Assembly (NCBI RefSeq): GCF_001641265.1
Contig: NW_020167527.1
Span: 744,001 to 808,000 of the forward strand
Source: Pseudogymnoascus destructans
Lineage: Eukaryota; Ascomycota; Leotiomycetes; Thelebolales; Thelebolaceae
Length of the DNA stretch: 64,000 nt
Direction of reading: 5' to 3'
Shown here: positions 1 to 9,663 of the stretch, piece by piece
Numbering within the stretch: the first letter of the stretch is position 1
Layout of the letters: each line of letters opens with the position of its first letter
Program-made: the position numbers and the translations under genes
Notes under the pieces: model-generated
Databases searched by the model: none
What the model saw: only the letters and a program-made list of their open reading frames with translations
Told to the model about the DNA's origin: nothing

Positions 1-3000
1 CATTCGATATGCAAGAACTTCGGAAAGTTTCCCGAGAATCTGGTTGGAGTATATATGGCGCAGATACTGCAGGGTCTCCTTTACCTGCATGACCAGGGTG
101 TTATTCACAGAGATATTAAAGGCGCCAATATTTTGACCACCAAAGATGGAAAGGTAAAGCTTGCCGACTTCGGTGTATCCACGAGTACCCTGGCCGCAAC
201 AGGAGACAAGGAAGCCCAAGTTGTAGGCACGCCTTATTGGATGGCACCAGAAGTTATCCAGCTTTCAGGGGCAACTACTGCTTCAGATATATGGAGCTTG
301 GGCTGCACTGTGATAGAGCTTCTGGAGGGAAAGCCACCGTATCATAAACTGGCACCAATGCCTGCATTGTTTGCCATTGTCAATGATGACCATCCGCCTC
401 TTCCAGAGGGTGTCTCTCCTGTAAGCTATCCCACCCCTGATCTGATGTTGAAGTTTCTCATGGCGATTATAGGCGGCTCGCGATTTCTTGATGCAATGCT
501 TCCAAAAGGATCCCAATCTCAGAGTTTCAGCTCGCAAACTCCTAAAGCACGCATGGATTGTGGGATCTCGCCGAAGCGATGCTCCGATACCTAAGCCACC
601 GGCGAACTTCAATGAAGCCGTTGAGGAGGTTAAACAATGGAACGAAGCTCTGCGGTCTCCGAACAATGGATCTTTGAAGACGTCAACAAGGTCAAGTGTT
701 GCAAGCCCTCTTCCACAAAGAAGAGATGCCTCCTTACGGAATGTGCACAACGAGCAGCAATCTTCTGCATTGGGGGTGCCTGCCAAGGGCCCCTTGGTGT
801 TAGCAAAGCCTCGAATTTACGCCGAGGCTTTTCGGACTCCTGAGGCGATCGGTAAGTTGTTTGTTTACTACCTCGCCTACTCCCACTAATAATATTTGAA
901 TAGGTGATGATAATTGGGACGACGATTTTACCACATCAATCTCGCCAAGCTCTCTTCGCCTTCCACATCTCAAACCACACGACAACTTCGGCGGATTGTT
1001 TTCCTCAGACAAGTTAAAACTACTTGCTTCTGCTGATATGGGCTTTGATTCTGGAAGTGATAACTGGGATGAAAATTTCGAAGGTGATTTGATTACTATC
1101 AAGGGACCGCGACGCTTCGCTGAGCCTGACTACCAAGAGCTCGAGACCATTCGCCCTTATCCTATCAAACCAAAGACGAACCACGATCTGAAGCCTCCTG
1201 CTCCTACAAACCTAGTTCGCAAGCGTTCCATGACGCTCCCTCAACGTCCGAAGACAGCTAACAAAAACCAACCTACTTCTAAATTTGCCTTGCCAGCGCG
1301 ACCTGCGGCGTTGTTCCGGGAACAGACTATCGAAGACTATTCTGACCTTTATTTCGAGAACGAAAGCGTGTTTGATAGAAGGATGAGTGCTACAAAGGTA
1401 ACTTTCTACTTTCCACTTTCAATTCAACCCTACGTATGTTATCTAAGCATCACTAACGGTCATTCAGGACGATTTGCTTTCTCCAAAGCTATTTCATCCA
1501 TCCGACTTGACAAGCGCGCCGAAATCCGGTTCGCCCGTCATCGGTGGAAGTGTCAGGAGGCACATTACGCCACGTCAGGATGTGGATGAACAGTCTATTC
1601 GACGCGCAAACTCTTCTGTTGAAATTCAACGTTATGCTGAGGATGAAGAGGATGAAGATTTCTCTGCTTTGTTCGCGAACGGCCCCGCCGTCTCAGAGCG
1701 CGATGTATCAGATCTTGGCTCCGAGGATGGCGCACTGATGCTTCACTCGAAGCTGTCTAACAACTCCTGGCTTGGAGATGAAGATGACGAAGATGACCCA
1801 TTCGCATCCTTAGAGCAAGGCTTCGATGAGATGGACCTGCAAGCAAACATTGCCCGCGACAAACATGCGCGTCTTTCTACCTTGGTGGAGGGCCTGATTA
1901 GCTCGCTGAAGACAACTACCGGTGAGGAAATCTTGACTGACAAGTCGGAAGAGCTACTTGATGTTCTATACGAATCTCCCGAATCGAAGGCCATGATAAT
2001 CAGTGCTCATGGTATGCTTCCAATCCTCGAGATCCTGGAGCCATGTACTGTCAAGACTCGGGAGAGCTTGATTCTCTGTCTCCTGAAGGTTGTAAATGCC
2101 ATCATACTCGGCACTGTTGACATCCAAGAGAACCTGTGCTTCGTCGGAGGCATCCCAATCATCACCAAGTTTGCTGCTAGACAATATTCAAACGAAATCA
2201 GACTCGAAGCCGCAGCGTTCGTCCGTCAGATGTATCAAACATCTACCTTGACACTGCAAATGTTCGTCAGCGCAGGTGGTCTCAATGTCCTGGTTGAGTT
2301 CCTAGATGAAGACTATGATGAAGCTCGGGACCTTGTCCTCATTGGTGTCAACGGTATTTGGAATGTGTTTGAGCTACAGGTAATGAGACGTCGATCTATT
2401 TTTGTAATATCACAAGCTAATGAAGTATATAGGGCCCAACTCCAAAGAACGACTTCTGTCGCATATTCTCTAGGAGCAAGATCCTCTATCCTCTATCTTT
2501 GGTCCTTAACAGGGTCCTGGATGAAGAAGGAGAAATCCCCGAGCTCATCGAGGGACGCATTGTGAACATCTTCTATCTATTCTCTCAAGCTGAGAACTAT
2601 GTCAAAGAAGTCGTTGCAAACCGCATAATGCTGAAAGGTGTCTTGAAAGACCTTCGCCGGATGTCCCCGGTTCATCAGATCACTATGCTTAAGTTTATCA
2701 AGAACTTGTCGATGCTGTCTACAACACTGGATGCATTACATTCTTCGAACGCCATCGAACTGCTCATTGATCTCCTTGGCTCTAGCAGAAGAAAGAACCA
2801 AGTTCATTTCCGAGAGATCTGCAACCAGGTCCTGAACACAATGTATAACTTGTGTAGGTTAAGCAAGGTTCGACAAGAAGATGCAGCAGTAAATGGGATA
2901 ATCCCGCTGCTCAAGAAGATCATGGAGGGCGATAGACCACCGAAGGAGTTTGCACTCCCAATCTTGTGTGACATGGCTCACTCTGGAAAAGTTGGACGAA

Positions 3001-4075
3001 AGTACCTGTGGCAAAACCAAGGTCTTCAGTTCTACATCTCTTTGTTGGGAGACCAGTATTGGCAGGTTACGGCGTTGGATGCTATCTTTATATGGTAAGT
3101 ACAAAGGGTTGTATTCAATTGCACTGTACTAATAGTATTAGGCTCCAAGAAGAGACAGCTCGAGTCGAAAAATGCCTTCTCGATGGCCATTTCACAGAAG
3201 CAATCGTCAAATGTTTCAATACTCCGAAGGCAAACAACTTTGACTACAACCTACTCGAACCACTTCAAAAACTTCTCAGACTGTCACCACCAGTTGCCGC
3301 TTCACTCGCCCGCTTTGATATGTACTCCGGTATCCTTCAGAAGCTAAACCACAAGAAAGCGGTCATCCGTCTCAACTTGCTGAGGATCGCCCGCAGCATC
3401 TGTGAACCAAGTGAAGAGTGTGAACAGGACATCCGATCTCACCATCTCTTCGAAGCCATTGAGGGATTGGCAGATCACGATGGTGCAGTGTTGGTGAGAA
3501 ACATGGCAAGCGAACTTGTCAGGTCCACGTTTGAAACCACAGGTGTCCGTGAACAAGACGTGCACAGCAGTGCCCGCAAGAGCCGTAGAAATGTTCGGAG
3601 GCAGAGCTCGTTCCCTACAGCAAGCCAGAGAATGGCGAGCCCCACTACTCCTACACATGGCGGCCGTGCCAACATTAGCTTTGGGACCTTGATGGATTCG
3701 TTCAACTCACCAAGGCGCCCTGGTCTGAGTGGAGAAGGCCGATCTCGCCCAAGCAGCAGGGATGGCTCTCAGATGCTGAGCAAAATGGGAAGCTCAGAGT
3801 CTATGACCGGGACTCCAGTGATCAAGAGCCGTCTTCCTAGGACTTCAGTTGCATTGAGAACTTCTAGGGCATCGCTGGCTGGACCCATCCCACGGGATTC
3901 AAGGGTTGAGCCAACTTTCAGCCCCAGGAAGAGAGGAGACAGTGGTGGAAGCTTGACCAGCAGCAGCAGTGGAGGGAGGGTCAGGAGCGACCCAAAGCAA
4001 CCAAGTGCCAGTATGAGCCACCTGGTGTCAAAGAGAAGGCCAAGGGCCCCAAGCGGCGACATCAAGTGGTCTTAA
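1..4075 (+). CDS. sepH: Septation initiation kinase SepH/Cdc7-like, 3' part
   Basis: Ser/Thr kinase of the septation initiation network, expected at the spindle pole body and septum. The 5' end lies outside the window. The kinase domain is entered before the catalytic loop HRDIKGAN (about base 115), followed by DFG and the APE region GTPYWMAPE. The long C-terminal part has an acidic linker and then ARM/HEAT-like helical repeats (about 1850-3530), and ends in a Ser/Arg-rich tail with SP motifs. Exons as read: 1-420, 473-851, 904-1397, 1468-2379, 2433-3094, 3142-4075. All junctions are GT-AG and frame is kept throughout, so the gene looks functional. Kinase plus ARM-like C-terminus is the arrangement known for fungal SepH. 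Confidence is high for the family; exact splice sites are inferred. Confidence 0.9.
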
Positions 4076-4520
4076 ACTGGGAAAACTCGATGATAGCTTC
4101 AGCGGCACAATCTGCTGGCTAGTTATCACGTCAAAATCAAAAGCAGAAATTCGGATATGGGAGCCGGATGAGGCTCCCATGGGTCTGGTGGGTATAATTG
4201 TTTTTACGCCATGTTCATCAGGGCGTTTGTATGGGATACGCTTTAAACTGCATAGATAGCGGAGGGGAACGGGGATGGATGGCCTCAGTGTTATGGATCA
4301 CAGACTATGGATCAGAGAAACTTGTTATGCCGGTGTCTGTTAAAGCAAAAGACGCAATGAGATTATAGGAATTAGCTAAACAATCCTATAATAAATGACT
4401 ATTTAAATTCAACCTCTCGATACCGCAAGGGCAAGTAAGAGTTATGTTCTTGGGATAAGTCCCCACTGACAATTTAGCTCAGCCAAACCAGGAAAGGAGG
4501 CACCATATCCATGCCTTGAC
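4076..4520. other. Intergenic spacer after sepH
   Basis: Presumed 3' UTR of sepH followed by AT-rich sequence. I see no supported gene or repeat here. Confidence 0.5.
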
Positions 4521-5107
4521 CAGTGTTCGGCACAGATACCGGAATACCTGTGGTATCCAGGTATTTACCTGGGTAATTACCTACCTGGACTCATTATCAA
4601 AATACCTGGGTATCTGGGTATTTTCAGATACATACCCAGATACTAGCCAAGCGTTGCTAAGAGCACTAAGGCGCACAAATACTGAAGTCTAAAAGACTCT
4701 CCATTGTCTGAGGCGCCTACAGACTTTGATGGCTATGATACTCGCGATGAGCCATCCTTACCACAGCCACCTGCCCCTCTTCAGCCATCAAGCCCAATAC
4801 ATGTCTTTCTACAGCCGCCTAGCCAAATGCTGCCACCAACTCAGTCTGAGCTGTTCACTAAGCATCTGTATTCAAGAGTACTACTTGAGACAAGTCCATC
4901 GACGGTTCAAGTAAGCTGTCTACAGCCTGGTTGCAAATACTTGCCAGCAGCTCAAACACAAGCTCAATCTACTGCGTCAACTGGGAATCTTTGGAAACAC
5001 TATAATCTAAAGCATAAAGCAATTGTGTATGCTCTTAGAAATAGGACACCAACACCCTCAACACAGTCTAGTAGTGCATCGTCGTTTTTTGAGCCTAGAG
5101 ACCAGCA
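4521..5107 (+). mobile_element. 5' fragment of a hAT transposon
   Basis: The sequence starts with CAGTGTTCGG, a hAT-type terminal (hAT ends usually begin CAG). It continues with many copies of a TACCTGG/TACCCAG motif (about 4545-4650), which look like subterminal repeats. A reading frame from about 4704 follows. The element is cut off at 5107/5108, where 16 bases of gypsy family C gag begin, followed by the family A LTR. No right end of this element is present in the window. Confidence 0.6.
4704..5107 (+). pseudogene. hAT transposase N-terminus with BED-type zinc finger
   Basis: About 135 codons: a Pro/Ser-rich lead, then a BED-like finger with C-x4-C (SCLQPGC) and a downstream H-x4-H (KHYNLKH), typical of the DNA-binding N-terminus of fungal hAT transposases. 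The frame begins at TTG (4704), where an ATG would be expected before SEAPTDFDG, so the start may be mutated. The dimerisation and catalytic RNase-H-like regions are missing because the element ends at the retroelement scar at 5108. It is non-functional. The assignment rests on the BED pattern and the hAT-like terminus just upstream. Confidence 0.55.
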
Positions 5108-5123
5108 AGCTTGGTCGTCCTCC

Positions 5124-5598
5124 TGTAACGCTGACTTCTAAACGATAGAAGACACAGAGGTTCTCTTGCGTAAAGGTTTACTTATCAGAGGAGGCAGGGG
5201 ATCAGACACAAAGGCTTCAAGTAACACGTTACTAGTATATAACAAATACTGTATTGAGTTGAGCACGAAGCTCCTATCTAAGGAAATACTATCTACTTAT
5301 ATAGTGGCGTCGTGCCTAGTGGACTCTTGGGAACTCACTCGAGTCCTCGGAGTCCTGGACTCTTAGGACTCTTCTCATCATCCTGCGAGTCCATCACGTG
5401 CCTAGTGGACTCCTGGGAACTCACTCGAGTCCTCGGAGTCCTGGACTCTTAGGACTCTTCTCATCATCCTGCGAGTCCGTCACGTGATACTTTCGGAACT
5501 ACTATTCCCCGCTGCCCCTCCAGGTACCAGGGCCGGTCTCATGCGACCTCCCTCCTTCCTGTCCTGTAGTTGGCCAGCCTTCTTGTTCCGTCGTAACA
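5124..5598 (-). repeat. 3' LTR of family A copy 1
   Basis: 475 bp, bounded by TGTAACG and CGTAACA on the plus strand (TG..CA rule). It contains two 86-bp tandem units (5311-5396, 5397-5482) dense in GAGTCC/GGACTC, and CACGTG motifs at their ends. TATATAAG lies on the minus strand near 5300. The purine-rich tract lies just inside, at 5599-5614. Confidence 0.9.
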
Positions 5599-5633
5599 CT
5601 CGCTCCCTTCCCCTGGGCATTCGTCTCGAATCC

Positions 5634-5639
5634 TATAAG
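5634..5639 (+). promoter_or_regulatory. TATA-like box for the antisense gene
   Basis: TATAAG lies 56 bp before the second ATG (5695) of the antisense ORF, outside the LTR and on the strand opposite to gag-pol. The spacing suits a short leader and favours 5695 over the ATG at 5647. Function is inferred. Confidence 0.4.
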
Positions 5640-5694
5640 TACGTCCATGTCCCCGGGACTCTGCTGCTCCTCAGCGAGTCCTTCAACATGCAAC

Positions 5695-6261
5695 ATGCCT
5701 ACTGACACTGCCCGCAAACTCCAGGAACGCAACGATCTTGTCCGTCGAATAAAGAACCACGGATACGAACTACCCGAAATGGATTCTTGCTCGAACTGCG
5801 CGAGGCGAAACATTACTTGCGTGTCGTCTCCAAATGATTCACGGCGGTGCGCCGAGTGCGTTCGTCGCAACTTGAAAGAAAAGTGTGACTGTATGGGTCC
5901 TGAGCATCCCGACTGGGTGAAGCTCGAACGGGAGGAGGATCGCCTGGATCGCGAAGAGGAAGAAACCCTTTCGAAGTTACTTCGTCTGCGAAAGCAGAAA
6001 CGCCTCATCCGAACCCGTGGTAAAGATATGCTCCGACGAGGTTTGAAAACCCTCGACGAGCTTGATGCGGCAGAGGAGGCCGAACGTGTGGCTGCTGAGA
6101 AGCGTGACGCTGTTGAGGCTGAGGAACAGGCAGTTAGCGCTGCCTCCTCGTCTGTGACCGGGACCCTCGCTTCCTCCGATCCACTGGCCTACTCCCCTGC
6201 ATCTTGGGATCAATGGCTGGCGGATGGCGGCGTCGATATTCCTCCAGCAGTTCTTTGCTGA
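5695..6261 (+). CDS. Antisense Zn2Cys6-like protein of gypsy family A, copy 1
   Basis: 188-residue ORF on the strand opposite to gag-pol, lying between pol and the 3' LTR. Near the N-terminus six cysteines are spaced C-x2-C-x6-C-x9-C-x2-C-x8-C, which satisfies the fungal Zn(II)2Cys6 binuclear cluster pattern. A highly charged Glu/Arg/Leu stretch follows, predicted to be a long helix or coiled coil, then a Ser-rich tail. The start is taken at ATG 5695 because a TATAAG lies 56 bp upstream; an in-frame ATG at 5647 would add 16 residues. The last 128 bp overlap the 3' end of pol on the other strand. The ORF is intact here and in copy 2 although gag or pol of both copies is broken. It resembles a DNA-binding regulator, but its role is unknown. 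Confidence 0.65.
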   Translation: MPTDTARKLQERNDLVRRIKNHGYELPEMDSCSNCARRNITCVSSPNDSRRCAECVRRNLKEKCDCMGPEHPDWVKLEREEDRLDREEEETLSKLLRLRKQKRLIRTRGKDMLRRGLKTLDELDAAEEAERVAAEKRDAVEAEEQAVSAASSSVTGTLASSDPLAYSPASWDQWLADGGVDIPPAVLC

Positions 6262-9200
6262 TGTTCCTTGTTGGTTCCCACGAATTATCCGTAGGTTCGT
6301 AATTTTCCCATTTTATCAAAAACTCTTCTCGACGTCCTACTAACCTTCTGTCTAGGATCGCTTCGACCTCATATTCGATTATCTCATTCTCGGGTTGGAG
6401 TTCGGTGTCGGTCGCAATTGGGGTATTTCCTCTTGCTGGTTCCAGTAGTGAGACATGAAATACCGGGTGTAGTCTAGACTTCCTGGGTAGCTGCAGTCTG
6501 TAATTAACTGAGCTGACTTTGTTCAATATTTTGAATGGTCCCAGTTTCTTGAAGTCCAACTTTGTGCTTGGTCGTTTCGTTTTGATATGTTTCCGGAGTA
6601 GGTATACTTTATCCCCCTCCTTGAAGGCAGGTTCCATACTGCGCTTCTTGTTTGCGTATGCGGCGGATCGTTCATTTAAGAATTGGATGTCCGTCGCAAG
6701 TTGTTCGTGGAACGATTTCAGTTGTTCCACCACGATCAGGGCTTGTTCAGCTCGTGATTCATCCGGTCTTGGTTGCCTATATGCTTCTGGCTGGTAGCCA
6801 TAATTGGCAAAGAACGGTGAGACTTTCGTTGCTTCTGTCATCGCGCTGTTATATGCAAACTGTGCGATGGGTAAGATCTGAACCCAGTTATCCTGTTGAT
6901 GATTGACATAGCTTCGCAGGTACTGTTCAAGGGTCTGATTTAATCTTTCTGTTTGGCCGTCTGTCTGGGGATGAAAAGCTGTTGATAGCTTATGATTTGT
7001 TCCCAGTAGCGCCATCAATGATTTCCAGAATTTCGAAGTAAAGAGCTTGTCTCTATCTGAGATGATTTCTTCTGGCATCCCATGATCGGCTAATATGACT
7101 CGAATGAAGGTATATGCGAGCGCCTCGGCGTCGCTAGCTTCTAGATATGGTATAAACTTCCCATATTTCGTGAGTCTTTCCGTGATGACGAGGATAGAGT
7201 CGTATTCTATTCCTGTTAACGGGTCCTTGGAGGGTGGAAGCTTGACGATGAAGTCCAAAGCTATTGATTTCCACGCTCCTTTTGGTACTGGTGTCGACTT
7301 GAGTTGTCCGTATGGCAGATGCCTATTGGATTTTGACTTGCTGCAAATGTCGCACTCTCTTACCACTGTCTCTACCTGCTTCCTCATACCTGGGAAGTAG
7401 TAGTGTCGAGTGATTCGTTCGAAGGTTCGTGTTACTCCCTGATGACCGTGTGCTGGTAACGAGTGTTGTTCTTGCACCAGCGGGCGTCTCATTTGACTTG
7501 GGACATACACTAACCCTTTGTATCGAATCAATCCTTGTTCGTCGATGGTGAAGTCGCCTTCGACTTTGGACAAGACTCGCTTGGCGCATTCGTCTGTTGC
7601 GTAAGCTTTCTTGAGTCTTTCCTCGAGTTCTGTATCTTCGATGACTGAGATCGTCGCTAGTAACTCGTTGTACTGTATTCCTGCATCTGTTTTCTTCAGA
7701 ATTGCTCTAGGTCTTTCTTCCTTTGGGCCGGCGTAGTCGGTCCGTCTGCTGAGAGCGTCTGCTCTTGCATTCTCGGAGCCCTTGCGATAGGTTATCGTGA
7801 AGTTGTAGGCTGCGAGGGTTTCTGCCCAGCGGACTTGTCTGCGGTTTAAAACCTTGGTCGTGGTGAAGTATATGAGGTTCTTGTGATCCGTCCATACCTG
7901 CACAGGGTAGGTGGATCCCTCAAGATATACTCGCCACTGCTCAAAGGCAACGACAATAGCCAGTAGCTCCTTGTCGTGGATGTCGTAATTGAGTTCCGCG
8001 GGTGACAGTTTCCTAGAGTAGTACGCGATTGGTTTGAACTTACCGTTCTCGTCTGGTTGATTCAGACATGCTCCAATTGCGAAGTCAGAAGAGTCCGTTT
8101 CGAGGATGATCTTCTTTGCAGGGTCAAATGTAGCAAGGATAGGTGCTTCCGTGAACTTCGTCTTAAGTTCCTGGAAAGCAGCCTCTGCCTTGTCCGTCCA
8201 TTTGAATTCGAGATCCTTTCTGGTAAGCTCCGTGAGTGGTTGAGCTACCTTGGAATATCCCGAGATGAATCTTCGGTAGAAGTTGGCGAAGCCTAGGAAG
8301 GCTTGCACTTCCTTGACCGTGGTCGGTGTTGGCCATTCCAACACTGCCGTTACTTTTGCTTGGTCCATCTTGATGCCATGCGTTCCAATAATGTAACCCA
8401 AGAATTCGACTTGGTTTTTATGGAACTCGCACTTCTCTGGTTTGAGGAGTAAGCTGTACTCCTTTAGTTTCTTCAGGACGAGTTTGACATGCTTGACATG
8501 CTCCTCCTTGGTTGCTGAATACACCAGGACGTCGTCTAGGTAGACAATGGTAAAGATGTCTAAGTATTCGTGCAAAGCATCATTCATCAGTCGTTGCATA
8601 GATGCGGGTGCGTTTGTTAGCCCAAAGGGCATGACTTGATACTCGAATAGGCCATAGCGGGTGCGGAATGCTGTTTTCCACTCTTCCCCAGCCTTGATTC
8701 GGATCAGGTTGTATGCTCCTCGCAGATCTAGCTTACTGAAGATCTTTGCTCCTTGAAATCTATCGTGTAGTTCGTTGATTAACGGCAGGGCATACCTGTC
8801 CTTGATTGTGATGTTGTTCAACGCTCGATAGTCCACACATAACCGTAGGGAGCCGTCTTTCTTTGGTACGAAAAGCACCGGACTTCCTGCTGGTGATGTG
8901 GATGGTCTGATGAATCCTTTCGCTAGGTTATCATCGATGTACTCCTTAAGTACCTTCAGCTCCTTCTCCGATAGCTGATATATTGGTCCGAACGGTGGAC
9001 TCTTGTCTTTCTCCAAAGGTATCTCGTGATCCCATGGTTGGTGCTTAGGAAGCGCCTCGTTCTTAGGGCCTTCCTGGAATAATTGCTCGTATTCCTTGTA
9101 CTCCACCGGTATACTCGTCGGTGAGGATGCCTGGGCTAGGTCATCGAGCTCGGAGGTTGCACATAACTCCTTCCGGCCCTGGGAGGGTTTCTCCCATTGT

Positions 9201-9595
9201 CGCGTGTCCGTCCGTTGTTCACACGCGCACTGGCTCATCACAACTTTCTCGTTCCACCAGTCGATCTGGGGGTTGTGTTTCTTGAGCCATGGCACACCAA
9301 GGATGCACGCATGGTTGTCCATGTGCACGATGTCAAACTGAATCGTTTCCTTGTGCCCGTGTAGCATGACCATTTCCAATGGGACCGTTTCGTGGGTCAC
9401 CATTCCTTCATTAGTCGAGATGGGCTCTCCATCTACGACCATTAATGGGTATGGTTCGGTTTTCAATTGCATCTTGAAACCTTGCGTGTCTGCTACTTTC
9501 TTTGTCATAAAGTTGCCCGTCGCTCCTGAGTCAATCATTGCTCGGAGGTGTCGCTGTTGTATCTTAGCGACCACATATAGTTGCATGCTGCCCAT
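6134..9595 (-). CDS. pol: Pol polyprotein of gypsy family A copy 1 (PR-RT-RNaseH-IN-chromodomain)
   Basis: 1,153-residue open frame. Domains in order: aspartic protease (DSGATGNF, D22); reverse transcriptase with D290 and YLDD (D354, D355); RNase H (TDSSDFAIGA); integrase with an HHCC zinc finger (CDICSKSK) and a DDE core; and a C-terminal chromodomain (EVEAILDRR...FLIKWENY). The chromodomain puts it among chromoviruses. The frame is -1 to gag and stays open upstream to the slippery site at 9667-9673, so translation would enter by frameshifting and not at the internal ATG. No stop or frameshift is seen within it. Confidence 0.92.
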   Translation of the reverse strand: MGSMQLYVVAKIQQRHLRAMIDSGATGNFMTKKVADTQGFKMQLKTEPYPLMVVDGEPISTNEGMVTHETVPLEMVMLHGHKETIQFDIVHMDNHACILGVPWLKKHNPQIDWWNEKVVMSQCACEQRTDTRQWEKPSQGRKELCATSELDDLAQASSPTSIPVEYKEYEQLFQEGPKNEALPKHQPWDHEIPLEKDKSPPFGPIYQLSEKELKVLKEYIDDNLAKGFIRPSTSPAGSPVLFVPKKDGSLRLCVDYRALNNITIKDRYALPLINELHDRFQGAKIFSKLDLRGAYNLIRIKAGEEWKTAFRTRYGLFEYQVMPFGLTNAPASMQRLMNDALHEYLDIFTIVYLDDVLVYSATKEEHVKHVKLVLKKLKEYSLLLKPEKCEFHKNQVEFLGYIIGTHGIKMDQAKVTAVLEWPTPTTVKEVQAFLGFANFYRRFISGYSKVAQPLTELTRKDLEFKWTDKAEAAFQELKTKFTEAPILATFDPAKKIILETDSSDFAIGACLNQPDENGKFKPIAYYSRKLSPAELNYDIHDKELLAIVVAFEQWRVYLEGSTYPVQVWTDHKNLIYFTTTKVLNRRQVRWAETLAAYNFTITYRKGSENARADALSRRTDYAGPKEERPRAILKKTDAGIQYNELLATISVIEDTELEERLKKAYATDECAKRVLSKVEGDFTIDEQGLIRYKGLVYVPSQMRRPLVQEQHSLPAHGHQGVTRTFERITRHYYFPGMRKQVETVVRECDICSKSKSNRHLPYGQLKSTPVPKGAWKSIALDFIVKLPPSKDPLTGIEYDSILVITERLTKYGKFIPYLEASDAEALAYTFIRVILADHGMPEEIISDRDKLFTSKFWKSLMALLGTNHKLSTAFHPQTDGQTERLNQTLEQYLRSYVNHQQDNWVQILPIAQFAYNSAMTEATKVSPFFANYGYQPEAYRQPRPDESRAEQALIVVEQLKSFHEQLATDIQFLNERSAAYANKKRSMEPAFKEGDKVYLLRKHIKTKRPSTKLDFKKLGPFKILNKVSSVNYRLQLPRKSRLHPVFHVSLLEPARGNTPIATDTELQPENEIIEYEVEAILDRRLVGRREEFLIKWENYEPTDNSWEPTRNISKELLEEYRRRHPPAIDPKMQGSRPVDRRKRGSRSQTRRQR

Positions 9596-9663
9596 CGTGG
9601 TGCATAGCTGGTCTGTACTAGGCCTCTTCGTGTCGCTCGCCGGTGGCCTACCGTCGAGGACTC

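Noticed and set aside
283..786. Long antisense frames over sepH and other exons
   Set aside because: They mirror codon structure of well-supported exons and show no domain; treated as shadows.
5311..5482. CRISPR-like direct repeats
   Set aside because: Adjacent 86-bp tandem units in an LTR without spacers; the genome is eukaryotic.
5647..5694. Earlier ATG for the family A antisense protein
   Set aside because: It lies only 8 bp after the TATAAG box, too close for a leader, and the extra residues precede the conserved part. Kept as an alternative only.
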